Translations under genes and position numbers: made by a program | Assembly: GCA_963840785.1 (NCBI GenBank) | Contig: CAWJAF010000004.1 | Location: 1 to 64,000 of the forward strand | Length of the DNA: 64,000 nt | Direction: 5' to 3' | DNA from: JALYOK01 sp963840785 | GTDB lineage: Bacteria > Pseudomonadota > Gammaproteobacteria > Burkholderiales > JALYOK01 | Notes under the pieces: model-generated | Told to the model about the DNA's origin: nothing | Databases searched by the model: none | Seen by the model: only the letters and a program-made list of their open reading frames with translations | In this document: one piece after another, positions 50,801 through 61,142 of the stretch | How positions within the stretch are numbered: the first letter of the stretch is position 1 | How the letters are laid out: every line of letters begins with the position of its first letter

Positions 50801-53800
50801 ATATTCAAACGACCACGCAAGTAGGAATTGATCTAGCAGCGCAAACTGGCGAAGTTACTCATAATGAATACCTCGAGCGAGCCGAGGATCTACCGAACCC
50901 AACTCCCAACGCTCGCTTTGTCCGACGGGAAATCATCGACGATGAGATACTATTCCGCGGTCAGTTGACGAGCGTCATGGAACAGCCGTCGAGCGAATAT
51001 CTCACGCTGACAGATGCTAGTAAAGCGTACTTTGACACCGGCACGTTCGCGGAAAAATTCCTACTAACCAAGAACTACGCTGACTCTGCAACGAATATCG
51101 AGAACCTCACGGCTGGCGCATCGGCCAACGACATTAACGTTGGTGGTTATGCCTTCATCGATGCAGGTGCTGGCGATGATGTAGTCAACCAACAAAATTT
51201 CGATGAACGTGGCTTCGTCGACACGGATAACCCTGAACGCAGCCCAGAATTGGGTGCTGGCCAGTTTATCTACGGCGGCGATGGAAACGATAATCTCTGG
51301 GGTACCGGCGGGAGCGATCAACTAATCGGTGGGCAAGGTCATGATTTCTTGAACGGCGGCGCCGGGGCGGATACTTACTACATCCTTCCGACCGCCCAGG
51401 GATCCGACGTCATTTACGATTCGGGCTACCCATTCTCCTATGATGGCTGGGAAGAAATATACAAAAATTGGTTTTATGGAAAAGAAGGCTATCCAAACTG
51501 GCACGACCTGCAATATTCAGGGATGTTACCGGATTTACCTGACTTCCCAATTAATGACTACGAAGCGCTCGACGCGATCGTCCGTGCCGGCGTACTGGCA
51601 CGCGATACGATCGAATTTGCGCCCGGTATAGCGCTGGGTGATCTGAGTTTTGCCTGGGGACAAGCGGATGTCACACTGATTGACGGCAGCACAACACCGA
51701 TGCGTTCCCTGGATATTTCTTGGGGAGTGGGCCAAACGATTCAAGTTGCGATGCCGTTGGAATATGATCGCGCCGGGACCGGTATTGAATTGTTCAAATT
51801 CGCCGATGGCGCAACGCTGACCATGGCAGAAGCATTGCGCCATGCACCGCCTATGCCGCCGAATGAGATTATCGGTTCAGCGGACGACGACTATTTATCT
51901 GGTTCATCGAAGAGGGATCATATTGTCGGCCTCGGTGGCAATGACAATCTTTATGGTGCTTCAGGCAATGACCTCATGGAAGGGGGCACGGGTGACGATA
52001 TCTATGTGTGGAGCCCCGGCAACGGGCAAGATATCATTACCGAAACCGACGTCACCGTCGGCAATCGCGACACGCTGCAACTTTACGGGCTCAACCCAAG
52101 TGACGTTACAGTTACGCGGGATAGCAACAATATTTATATCGAAATCAACGGCACCGACGGCGCCGACAAACTAACGCTGAAAGACTTCTTTGTTGTCGGC
52201 GGCGAGATTGAGCAAGTCCAGTTTGATGATGGTACGGTTTGGGATGCGGCGACCCTCATCGGCCACATTCAAGAAGTTACAACCAATCACGCACCAACGG
52301 TGGTCAGTCCGATCGCCGGCCAAAGCAGCGCGGAGAAGCAATCCTGGGTATTCGGCGTTCCAGCTGATACCTTCGCCGATATCGACGCGGGCGATCAACT
52401 CACCTATCAAGCGACGCTAGAAAATGGCGATCCGCTTCCCACGTGGCTCAGCTTCGATCAAGCCAGCATGACCTTCACGGGCATTCCGGGTAACGATAAT
52501 GTGGGGCAACTCAGTCTCAAGCTCACTGCCACCGATCAAGCCGGCGCGAGTGCGACGACGAACTTTAATCTGAGCATCACCAACGTCAACGATGCCCCGG
52601 TCGTCAATGTCCTGCTGGCCGATCAAGCCGTGGTGGAATACAAAGCCTTCACCTACGTTGTTCCGGCCAATACCTTTGCCGATATCGACACAGGCGATAC
52701 CGCAGTGATCACGGCGAACCTGGATGATGGTTCTGCCTTACCCGATTGGCTCAGCTTCGATCCGGATACCCTGACCTTCAGCGGCACACCAACCGACATG
52801 GACTTGGGCGTGCTTTCGGTCAAAGTTACCCTCACCGATCAAGGCGGCCTGTCGGCCAGCGATGTCATTGCCCTGGCCGTCAATGCGGCGCCGGGCCAGA
52901 AGATCAGCGGCACGACGGGTAACGACACCTTGACCGGATTGTCTGGCAACGACACCTTAAACGGTGGCGCCGGTGCGGACACGATGTCCGGCGGTACCGG
53001 TAACGACAAATACGTCGTCGACAATGTCGGTGACGTCGTCATCGAAAAGCTCAACGAAGGCACCGATACAGTTCAAAGCAGTATCAGCTACACCTTGGGC
53101 GCCAACGTTGAGATGCTGCAGTTAACCGGCACCGCCGCCATCAACGTCACGGGTAATGAGTTAAACAACACCTTAACCGGCAACGCGGCCGCCAATACCC
53201 TCGCGGGTGGCGACGGCAACGACAACCTCAACGGCGGCGCCGGCGCCGATACGATGCTCGGTGGTATCGGCAACGATAACTACACCGTCGACAACGTCGC
53301 TGACGTCGTGACCGAGCTGGCCATCGAAGGCACTGATCGTGTCAAGTCCTATATCACCTACAGCCTAGGCAACAACCTCGAAAACCTGACACTGCTCGGC
53401 ACCGGCAATATTGACGGCACGGGCAATGTTCTGGGCAATAGCCTAACCGGCAACAGCGCCGCCAACCGGCTGGCCGGCGGCGATGGTAATGACATTCTCA
53501 GCGGCAGTGGCGGCAACGATACCCTGCTCGGTGAGGCGGGCGACGACAGCTTGACCGGTGGCACCGGCGCCGACACGCTGATCGGTGGTGCCGGCAACGA
53601 TGTGTACGTCGTAACCGATGACCAAGATACCGTGACCGAGCTCGCCAATGAAGGGACCGACCGAGTAAACGCCAGCATCAGCTATACCTTGGGCGACAAC
53701 GTCGAGAACTTGACATTAACCGGTACGGCGGAGATCTACGGTGTCGGTAACGGCTTGGATAACGTGTTAAACGGTAACAGCGCCAAGAACTATCTGAATG

Positions 53801-54129
53801 GCGCAGTCGGTAATGACACGATTCGGGGCAATGGCGCCAACGATCTTCTGCAGGGCGGTATCGGTAACGATATCGTGTCGGATAATGGCGGGAATAACCT
53901 GTTGGATGGCGGTACCGGTACCGATATGCTGACCGGCAATGCCGGTAATGAACTGTTCATCGGCGGCCAAGGCAACGACACCATTACCACCGGAACCGGC
54001 ACAGACATGATCGTCTTTAACAAAGGCGATGGGCAGGATACGGTGAAAGCTAATGTTGGGGCAGATAACACGCTTAGCTTGGGTGGTGGTATTAACTATA
54101 CCGATCTAACCTTATCCAAAACCCCCCTG
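44822..54129 (+). CDS. Giant RTX protein with N-terminal lipase domain, cut by an IS (N-terminal ~3,100 residues)
   Basis: ATG 44822. Residues 1-400 form an alpha/beta-hydrolase, lipase class 3 type, with the nucleophile elbow TVTGHSLGGHLAALAVALFP (Ser about residue 211). Calcium-binding nonapeptide arrays (GGxGxDxLx) start near residue 540 and recur in at least six blocks, interleaved with RTX-associated motifs such as ITLTRWYNGG and KLENFHDGDLG. A single shift near 50572 ends the first frame, but the other frame continues seamlessly (SFSREINGFFTYDEQGFQSG). Two cadherin-like domains (NHAPTVVSPIAGQSSAEKQS, NDAPVVNVLLADQAVVEYKA) lie at about 2,490-2,690, followed by more RTX repeats. It is exported by the upstream type I system and folds in external calcium. 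Confidence 0.9.
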
Positions 54130-54182
54130 TGTCAGACTAGTTGTCGCCTCTAGATTTTAGTTTTTTGAATCGAGAGGCAGTC

Positions 54183-54671
54183 ATGAAGTCAGCGTATAGC
54201 GAAGCGTTTGTTGAACAAGCGCGGGTTAAAGTATTGTCTCGCGGCGATCGAACGATTCGATCGATTGCGGACGAATTGAACATGAATCACTACACATTAA
54301 AGAACTGGATGAAAAAGGTACCGGGAGAACAACGTAGCGCATCGAGTTCGAAGGAGAAACGGCCGCAGGATTGGCGGCCCGACGAACAATTGATTGCGCT
54401 GCATGAAAGTCATGGTTTAGAAGGGGAAGCGTTGCACGGTTGGTGCCGCGAGCGCGGATTGTTTGCGCATCATTTGACCGGTTGGAAAGACGCCTTTTGT
54501 GCCGATGGCAAGGCAGCGGTGCCGGTGGCCCGGGAGCTGGGTGCGCTCAAAGGCGAGATCCAACAACTCAAGCGCGAGTTATTGCGCAAAGAAAAAGCGT
54601 TGGCCGAGGCAGCCGCGTTGTTGGTCTTACAAAAAAAGTTCCAGGCGTTCTGGGAGGACGAGGGCAAATGA
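54183..54671 (+). CDS. IS3-family OrfA (helix-turn-helix protein)
   Basis: ATG 54183 (KSAYSEAFVEQARVKVLSRG). The N-terminal 55 residues contain the helix-turn-helix TIRSIADELNMNHYTLKNWM that binds the IS ends. The C-terminal part is a leucine-zipper-like coiled coil (ALKGEIQQLKRELLRKEKAL, AEAAALLVLQKKF) for multimerisation. The stop TGA at 54669 overlaps the orfB ATG. An A AAA AAG slippery site at 54632-54638 can yield an OrfAB fusion. Confidence 0.88.
   Translation: MKSAYSEAFVEQARVKVLSRGDRTIRSIADELNMNHYTLKNWMKKVPGEQRSASSSKEKRPQDWRPDEQLIALHESHGLEGEALHGWCRERGLFAHHLTGWKDAFCADGKAAVPVARELGALKGEIQQLKRELLRKEKALAEAAALLVLQKKFQAFWEDEGK
54632..54638 (+). promoter_or_regulatory. Programmed -1 frameshift site (A AAA AAG)
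   Basis: Reading CAA AAA AAG in orfA, a -1 slip on A-AAA-AAG enters the frame KVPGVLGGRGQ that runs without a stop into orfB. This is the heptamer used by many IS3 elements to make the active OrfAB transposase. Confidence 0.7.
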
Positions 54672-55750
54672 CCGGTCTTTCAGAACGCCTGCAAGTGACG
54701 GCTTGGTTGACCGAGGCCATGACCGCCGGTGCGCGTCAGGATCGGGCTTGCGCCGTGCTCGGGCTGAGCGTGCGTACCGTGCAACGCTGGCAGGCCGATG
54801 AGGCGGTAGGCAGTGATCGGCGTCCTGAGCGACGCCAGGCGCCATGCAGCCAGCTCAGCCAAAGCGAGCGCATCCATCTTCTGGCGGTGGCCAATTCAGC
54901 GGAATTTGGCCATTTGCCCCCGAGCCAGATCGTTCCGCGCTTAGCGGATCGCGGCGAATACCTGGCGTCCGAATCCACGTTCTACCGTGTACTGAAAGCA
55001 GAAAACCAACTCAGGCATCGGCGCGCTGAACGACCGGCCCATCCGCGCGCCAAACCGCGCGCGCTGCATGCCACGGCGCCGAATCGGTTGTACACCTGGG
55101 ATATCACCTACTTGCCCACGCCGATCCGAGGATTGTATTTCTACTTGTACTTATTCCTGGACGTCTTCAGTCGCAAGATCGTCGGTTGGCAAGTGTACGA
55201 GGAGGAAAGCAGTTTATTGGCCAGCGAAGTGATGCGCGATCTGTGCCGCCGTGAACAAATTGCGCCAAACCAAGTGGTGCTGCACGCCGACAACGGCGGC
55301 CCGATGAAAGGCGCGACCATGCTGGCCACGTTGCAGGCGCTGGGCGTGATGCCCTCGTTCAGCCGTCCGGCGGTGAGCAACGACAATCCGTATTCGGAAT
55401 CCCTGTTTCGAACCTTGAAGTATCGGCCGGCTTATCCATCAGAATCCTTTGCAAGCCTGTCGGTTGCTCGGCAATGGGTGAGCGACTTTGTTCAGTGGTA
55501 CAACCATGAACATCGCCATAGCGCGATTGGATTCGTCACGCCGGGACAGCGTCATGCGGGTCTGGATAAGACATTATTAAGCAACCGTACACATGTCTAC
55601 GAGGCCGCTAAACGGCGATGCCCCCAACGCTGGAGCGGCGCGACGCGCAACTGGCAACCCGTCGAGGTGGTTCACTTGAATCCGGATCAACACGATGCGA
55701 CAACAAATCGTGAAAGGAAGGTAAATCAAGACACCAAAAAGGCTGCGTAA
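54668..55750 (+). CDS. IS3-family OrfB, DDE transposase
   Basis: ATG 54668 (MTGLSERLQVTAWLTEAMTA). A helix-turn-helix-like segment (AVLGLSVRTVQRWQADE) is followed by SESTFYRVLKAENQLRHRRA. The rve catalytic domain holds D in LYTWDITYLPTPIRGLYFY, D in VVLHADNGGPMKGATM and E in NDNPYSESLFRTLKYRPAY. The end is QWYNHEHRHSAIGFVTPGQR and a basic tail. Intact, 360 residues. Also produced as a fusion with OrfA by -1 frameshifting. Confidence 0.92.
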   Translation: MTGLSERLQVTAWLTEAMTAGARQDRACAVLGLSVRTVQRWQADEAVGSDRRPERRQAPCSQLSQSERIHLLAVANSAEFGHLPPSQIVPRLADRGEYLASESTFYRVLKAENQLRHRRAERPAHPRAKPRALHATAPNRLYTWDITYLPTPIRGLYFYLYLFLDVFSRKIVGWQVYEEESSLLASEVMRDLCRREQIAPNQVVLHADNGGPMKGATMLATLQALGVMPSFSRPAVSNDNPYSESLFRTLKYRPAYPSESFASLSVARQWVSDFVQWYNHEHRHSAIGFVTPGQRHAGLDKTLLSNRTHVYEAAKRRCPQRWSGATRNWQPVEVVHLNPDQHDATTNRERKVNQDTKKAA

Positions 55751-55782
55751 ATTTAACCATCCAGGCGACAACTAGCTTGACA

Positions 55783-56250
55783 TCCGCCGAAACCGGCTCC
55801 GATTTGATCGTCGGCACTGGAACGGGCGACAGCATCAAGTTCACTGGTTGGTACTCGACTACGACCAATAACAAGAGCATTGTCAATCTGCAGATGATTG
55901 CGGAGGCCATGGCGGACTTTGATGCGGCGAGCAGCGATACGCTCCGAGACAACAAGGTTGAATCGTTTAACTTCGCCGGCATCGTCGACAAATTTGATCA
56001 GGCCCGGGGCGCCAATGCGACGTTCTCGAACTGGGCGATGACCAATGCGTTACTGGATTATCATCTGGGCGGCAGCGACAGTGCGGCAATGGGTGGGGAT
56101 TTAGCCTATCAGTACGGCAAGAACGGCAACCTGGCCAACGTGTCGATTAACCCGGCGCAGGGCATATTGGGCAGCGCGCAGTTCGGCACGACCGCGCAAA
56201 CGTTACAGCCTAATGCGAATCTGCAGGATACTTCGCCGCGGTTGGGTTAA
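55783..56250 (+). pseudogene. Severed C-terminal part of the RTX protein (secretion signal)
   Basis: In frame with the N-terminal part across the IS: SAETGSDLIVGTGTGDSIKF, TGWYSTTTNNKSIVNLQMIA, EAMADFDAASSDTL and FNFAGIVDKFDQARGANATF, then a polar, Gly/Asn/Gln-rich end TAQTLQPNANLQDTSPRLG. The T-GWY motif closes RTX blocks. The uncharged last 60 residues fit the uncleaved C-terminal signal read by HlyB-type transporters. Without it the upstream product should not be exported. No start codon or ribosome site is evident for separate expression. Confidence 0.85.
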
Positions 56251-56276
56251 CGCCAAGTAGAGTCACAAAACAAACG

Positions 56277-56314
56277 GCCATCGATCGGAAGTTCAAAACC
56301 TTCGGATCGATGGC
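56277..56314 (+). terminator. Hairpin after the RTX gene
   Basis: Arms gccatcgatcggaag (56277-56291) and cttcggatcgatggc (56300-56314) pair with one mismatch around ttcaaaac, followed by tgcttt. It lies 27 bp after the RTX stop. The remaining DNA up to 56584 shows another small hairpin (aacgcttacgagaaagcgtt, about 56424) and no gene. Confidence 0.6.
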
Positions 56315-56584
56315 TGCTTTGAGGAGGTTCGCTTGCTTGCGTCAGTGGCGGCAAACTGTAAAATTGAAAGGCCGTCTTGATGGACCCCATTGGGTCGATT
56401 TTAGCCGTCCAATCCCCTAGTCAACGCTTACGAGAAAGCGTTTGTCAGTCTTGTAACTGGCGTTGAAACCAATCGAGCCGTTCGGAATAGCAACGACACT
56501 TAGCCCCGCTCTTCGCCTGTATCAAGGCAGTGCATGCCTGGAGGGGCGCGCCACTATTGCCTCTCAGGGCAACGATATTTTTGA

Positions 56585-57736
56585 CTACTCGAGAATTTCC
56601 AAATGATCGAGGCCAGATCCGCGGTCCGCATCCTTTGCGTTCTTTCCTTCGAGTTTGATTTTCAAACGCAGATCGTTGACGGAATCGGCGTTGCGTAACG
56701 CGTCTTCGTAAGTGATATGTCCTTCTTCGTACAAATCGAACAGCGCTTGATCAAATGTTTGCATGCCCAATTCGCGGGAGCGCGCCATGACGCTTTTGAT
56801 TTCGTGCACGTCACCTTTGAAAATCAAATCGGATATATAGGGCGAATTAATTAATACTTCAATCGCAGCGGCACGCCCCTTACCACCTTTTTTCGGAATG
56901 AGGCGTTGCGAAATAAACGATTTAAGATTGAGTGACAGATCCATCAGCAGCTGTGGTTTGCGTTCTTCGGGGAAGAAGTTGATGATGCGATCCAGCGCCT
57001 GGTTGGCGCTATTCGCATGCAAGGTTGACATGCACAGATGGCCGGTTTCGGCGAACGCAATGGCGTATTCCATGGTTTCGCGATCGCGAATTTCGCCGAT
57101 CAAAATCACGTCGGGCGCTTGGCGCAAGGTATTTTTCAGCGCGGCAAACCAGCTATCGGTATCAACACCGACTTCGCGTTGATTGACGATGCAATTGCGG
57201 TGCTCGTGAACATACTCGACTGGGTCTTCGATAGTGATGATGTGGCCATAGCTATGTTCATTGCGATGGCCGATCATCGCCGCGAGCGAGGTGGATTTAC
57301 CTGAGCCGGTGCCGCCGACAAAAATCACCAAGCCACGTTTGGTCATTGCGATGTCTTGCAACACTTCTGGCAATCCTAAATCTTCAAAGCGTGGAATTTT
57401 CGTGGTGATCGTTCTTAATACCAACCCAACTCGGCTTTGCTGAATAAACGCGTTGACGCGAAATCGGCCAATGTCCGCCGGATGCACCGCGAAGTTGCAT
57501 TCCTTCGTTGATTCGAATTCCGCCGCTTGTTTATCACTCATAATCGAGCGCGCTAATTCAGCCGTATGTTGCGCGGTGAGCGATTGATTGTTAACCGGCG
57601 TGAGCTTGCCGTCGATTTTCATCGCCGGCGGAAATCCGGCAGTGATAAAAAGATCCGATGCTTTGCGCGCGATCATCAAGCGCAATAGCTCGTACATGAA
57701 TTTCTGCGCTTTTTCGCGCTCCAGTGCAGCGGCCAT
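56585..57736 (-). CDS. pilU: PilU, type IV pilus retraction ATPase
   Basis: Intact 383-residue GspE/PilT-family hexameric ATPase in the cytoplasm that helps PilT depolymerise pilin during twitching. Motifs: Walker A FVGGTGSGKSTSLAAMIG, Asp box HIITIEDPVEYVHEHRNCIV, Walker B DVILIGEIRDRETMEYAIAF and His box ETGHLCMSTLHANSANQALD. The 'MQTFDQALFDLYEEGHITYE' end and length distinguish PilU from PilT. It starts 30 bp after the pilT stop on the same strand, the usual pilT-pilU order. Confidence 0.95.
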   Translation of the reverse strand: MAAALEREKAQKFMYELLRLMIARKASDLFITAGFPPAMKIDGKLTPVNNQSLTAQHTAELARSIMSDKQAAEFESTKECNFAVHPADIGRFRVNAFIQQSRVGLVLRTITTKIPRFEDLGLPEVLQDIAMTKRGLVIFVGGTGSGKSTSLAAMIGHRNEHSYGHIITIEDPVEYVHEHRNCIVNQREVGVDTDSWFAALKNTLRQAPDVILIGEIRDRETMEYAIAFAETGHLCMSTLHANSANQALDRIINFFPEERKPQLLMDLSLNLKSFISQRLIPKKGGKGRAAAIEVLINSPYISDLIFKGDVHEIKSVMARSRELGMQTFDQALFDLYEEGHITYEDALRNADSVNDLRLKIKLEGKNAKDADRGSGLDHLEILE

Positions 57737-57766
57737 TACGGTTTCCTTCGTGGTGCTTTCGGGAAT

Positions 57767-58811
57767 TTATCCCTGGAACATATCTTTGTTGTTGGCGTAT
57801 TTCTTCGCTTCGCTGGACATAACCAAATTGCGTTTAACCAAATCCGTCAGGCATTGGTCGATGGTTTGCATGCCGAGGCTTTGGCCAGTCTGAATCGCGG
57901 AATACATTTGCGCGACTTTTGCTTCACGAATCAGATTTCGAATCGCCGGTGTGCCGATCATGATTTCGTGCGCGGCGACTCGGCCGGTGCCATCTTTGGT
58001 TTTTAGCAGCGCTTGCGAGATTACGGCGCGCAGCGATTCCGACAACATGGCGCGAACCATTTCTTTTTCGGCGGCGGGAAACACGTCGATAATCCGATCG
58101 ACGGTTTTCGCCGCCGAACTCGTATGCAAGGTGCCGAACACTAAGATGCCCGGTTTCCGCCGCGGTCATCGCCAATCGAATGGTTTCCAAATCGCGCATC
58201 TCGCCGACCAGAATAATGTCGGGATCTTCGCGCAACGCGGATCTCAGCGCGTTCGCAAACGAGAGGGTGTGCGGCCCAACTTCGCGCTGGTTCATCAAAC
58301 ATTTTTTGCTCTCATGCACGAATTCAATCGGATCTTCAACCGTCAAAATATGGCCATACTCGCTGTCGTTGATGTGATTGATCATCGCCGCCAGCGTGGT
58401 GGATTTACCTGAGCCGGTCGGCCCGGTGACGAGCACCAGCCCGCGCGGCTGATTGCAAATTTCGGCAAAACTTTTCGGCGCTTTGAGATCTTCCAGCGAT
58501 AGCACTTTCGACGGAATCGTCCGCATCACCGCTGCCGCGCCGCGCTGCTGTACAAAGGCATTAACGCGAAAACGCGCCAGATTCGGAATCTCAAAAGAAA
58601 AGTCGCATTCGAGATTTTCTTCGTAAAATTTGCGCTGACCGTCGTTCATGATGTCGTACACCATGCCATGCACTTGGCGATGTTCCAGCGCCGGTACGTT
58701 GATCCGGCGCACGTCGCCGTGAACGCGAATCATCGGCGGCAAGCCCGCCGAAAGGTGCAGATCCGACGCCTTGTTCTTGACGGAGAAAGCGAGAAGCTCA
58801 GAGATTTCCAT
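57767..58811 (-). CDS. pilT: PilT, type IV pilus retraction ATPase (one frameshift)
   Basis: ATG 58811 (MEISELLAFSVKNKASDLHL). Walker A VTGPTGSGKSTTLAAMINHI, Asp box HILTVEDPIEFVHESKKCLM, Walker B DIILVGEMRDLETIRLAM and His box ETGH...GTLHTSSAAKTVDRII are all present. The AIRNLIREAKVAQMYSAIQT segment near the C terminus is the PilT hallmark needed for retraction. A one-base insertion near 58148 breaks the frame between ETGHL and VFGTLH. Repaired length of about 347 residues is standard. Divergent from yggS, a classic gammaproteobacterial arrangement. Confidence 0.95.
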
Positions 58812-58965
58812 TATAATTTCCGTGCTGTTAAAAAGCGGCACGTGCCGCAAAGGGTCTAGCGATGATTAATTGGAAGTTACTTTAACAGTTTCTTGCAAGT
58901 TTGTTAAATTCTAAGCTCTTTTTCGTTTCTTTGGTACGCTTTTCTGGCGATTGTAGCAACGTACA

Positions 58966-59679
58966 GTGACCGATATCGAGCAAAATCTCAGCGACGGTAA
59001 GAGCAAAAATTGAACGCGCGAGGCAGGCATATGACCGAAATGCCGCGTCCTTATTGGCTGTCAGCAAAGGCATGCCGGAGAGCGCCATTCGGCGTGCCTT
59101 TTCAGCCGGGCAATTCGAGTTCGGCGAAAGTTACTTGCAAGAAGCGATCGCCAAAATCGGCGCAACTCGCGATTTGCCAATTGTTTGGCATTTCATCGGC
59201 CCGATTCAAAGCAACAAGACCGCGCTAATCGCGGAAAATTTTTCTTGGGTTCATAGCGTCGATCGGCAAAAAATCGCCGAACGACTTTGCGTCGCACGGC
59301 CGGAAAATTTGCCGCCACTAAATGTATGCATTCAAATTAATAGTAGCGGCGAGGCAAGCAAAAGCGGCGTCGCGCCTGTCTGAATTAGCCGACACTAGCG
59401 AATGCAATCGTCGCATTGCCCCGGCTAAAGTTACGCGGCCTGATGACGATTCCAGCGCCGACTACAGACGTACAAAAGCAACGCGCAGACTTTTCGCGCT
59501 GTTCGCGAGCAGCTCGAAATGTTGAATCAGGCCGGGCTAGCGACTCGATACACTTATCGATGGGCATGTCGGACGATATGGATTCCGCGATCGCCGAAGG
59601 CGCGACCATTATCCGTGTCGGCACAGCGATTTTCGGGCCGCGTGAAAAGGGCAAGCCTGTTAAGATACTCGGTGATTAG
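58966..59679 (+). CDS. yggS: YggS/PLPBP, pyridoxal phosphate homeostasis protein (frameshifted)
   Basis: GTG 58966 starts VTDIEQNLS. After shifts near 59000-59050 the PLP-lysine region LLAVSKGMPESAIRRAFSAG is seen, then QFEFGESYLQEAIAKIG, PIVWHFIGPIQSNKTALIAE, WVHSVDRQKIAERL and VCIQINSSGEASKSGVAP. After two more breaks (59380-59570) LRGLMTIPAP and LSMGMSDDMDSAIAEGATII, RVGTAIFGPRE complete the TIM barrel. About 233 residues. Non-catalytic PLP carrier that keeps vitamin B6 and amino-acid pools balanced. First gene of yggS-proC-yggT. Confidence 0.92.
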
Positions 59680-59696
59680 TCATTAAGAATTTAGCG

Positions 59697-60519
59697 ATGA
59701 AAATTGCTGTTTATCGGCGGCGGCAATATGGCCACCGCGATTGTCGGCGGCTTGTTGCAACAAGGTAATGCGCGCGACAGACATTGGCGTCGTCGAAGTG
59801 ATCGCCGAAGCACGCGAACGCTGGGCGGAACAATTTACAGTTCAGGTATTTTCCGCAGCCCACCGCGGCACTGCTCGCCGCGCCGCTGCTCGTGCTTGCC
59901 GTGAAGCCACAGCAACTCGCGGATGTCGCAGGGTCGAATCGCAGGCAAGCTAACCAACCAATTAGTTATCAGCATCGCTGCCGGCATTCGATCGACGGAT
60001 TTGTCGCGTTGGCTTAACGGTTATCAAAATATCGTGCGGGTGATGCCGAATACGCCCGCGCTGGTCCGGGCCGGCGTCGCCGGTTTGCTTCGCGCTACCG
60101 AGCGTTTCGCCAGCAGATCGCGCCAAAGCCGAAGCGTTAATGCGATCCGTTGGCGAGGTTATTTGGGTGGAAAACGAAGAAGCCATTGATGCGGTGACTG
60201 CCGTATCCGGCAGTGGCCCTGCCTATGTTTTCTATTTTATTGAAGCGTTGGAGCAAGCCGCGCGTGAATCTGGGTTTGGACGCCGACGCGGCGCGAATTT
60301 TGAGCCTTCATACCTTTAGCGGCGCTGCAAAATTGGCGCTCGGCAGCGACGAAAGCGCCGCGGTTTTGCGCGCTCGCGTCACCTCGAAAGGCGGTACGAC
60401 GGAGCGCGCGATTGTTGACGATGCAGCAATCCAAAGTCGGGGAACAATTTGTTACGGCCGTACTTGCCGCGGCGAAACGCTCGCGCGAGTTGGGCGACGA
60501 ATTCGGTAAGTCGAGGTAA
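59697..60519 (+). CDS. proC: Pyrroline-5-carboxylate reductase (frameshifted)
   Basis: ATG 59697, 18 bp after yggS. The Rossmann motif is IGGGNMATAIVGGLLQQG, followed (in shifted frames) by VLAVKPQQLADV-like sequence, LVISIAAGIRSTDLSRWLNG and NIVRVMPNTPALVRAGVAGL. The dimerisation domain AVTAVSGSGPAYVFYFIEAL, HTFSGAAKLALGSDESAAVL and RVTSKGGTTERAI completes it. The frame ends LGDEFGKSR at TAA 60517. At least six indels. About 273 residues. Last step of proline synthesis, NAD(P)H-dependent. Confidence 0.93.
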
Positions 60520-60524
60520 CGATC

Positions 60525-61102
60525 GTGTTTAACGAGTCTCTGCAGTTTCTGCTGAAGGCCGTGATCGATTTATTTGTACTGGCGGCGCTGGTGCGGTTTT
60601 TCTTGCAATATTTTCGCGCGCCATTTCGCAATCCGCTGTCCGAATTCGTCGTCGCCCTAACGGATTTCGCAGTAAAACCATTGCGCCGGATTATTCCCGG
60701 CTGGCAGGGATTGGATCTTGCGAGTTTGGTGTTAGCCATTCGGCCTGGAAATCTTGTTGGTATTAATTTTACTGGGTTTAAATGGCGCGCCAATATGGAC
60801 GGCAGGCCCGCATATCGTTCCGGTAGTCGTCCTGCTGGCGATCATTAACCTATTGAAATATTGCATTTATTTATTCATTGCCGCGGTGTTTATCCAAGCA
60901 ATTTTGAGTTGGGTTAACCCATACAGCCCAATCAGTTCAGTGCTCGAATCGATAACACGGCCATTTATGCGCCCGATTACGAAAACTGGTGCCGATGGTC
61001 GGTCGCGTGGATCTAAGTCCGTTGGTTTTGTTCCTAATTTGCCAACTTATTTTGATGTTACCCTTAACTTGGCTGGAACAAGTTGCAATAAAAATGATAT
61101 AG
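60525..61102 (+). CDS. yggT: YggT-family membrane protein (frameshifted)
   Basis: Begins 6 bp after proC. Two repeats of the YggT unit are seen. First: FLLKAVIDLFVLAALVRFFL with FRAPFRNPLSEFVVALTDF and KPLRRIIPGWQGLDLASLV. Second: YCIYLFIAAVFIQAILSWVN with PYSPISSVLESITRPFMRPI. The correct end after a shift near 60985 is LVLFLICQLILMLPLTWLEQ then VAIKMI at TAG 61100. About 192 residues, four to six transmembrane helices. Implicated in membrane potential or osmotic handling; mechanism unknown. Confidence 0.88.
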
Positions 61103-61142
61103 TACAGGTACTAACAATACTTTTTTCAGGTGACGGATAAGA

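Larger units (their letters stand above)
54130..55782 (+). mobile_element. IS3-family insertion sequence inside the RTX gene
   Basis: 1653 bp. Left end tgtcagactagttgtcgcct (54130-54149) and right end, reverse-complemented, tgtcaagctagttgtcgcct (55763-55782): 18 of 20 bases match, with TG...CA termini. It carries overlapping orfA and orfB. The host gene is split so exactly that removing the element would restore the RTX reading frame (CTG joined to TCC). No 3-4 bp target duplication is visible. Confidence 0.9.

Noticed and set aside
50569..50824. Stop at 50824 as the natural end of the RTX protein
   Set aside because: The other frame continues with RTX-like sequence directly from about 50572, so this is a frameshift tail.
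46430..54000. Dense tandem nucleotide repeats that could suggest a CRISPR or satellite
   Set aside because: The period is 27 nt and encodes the RTX nonapeptide GGxGxDxLx. It is a coding repeat.
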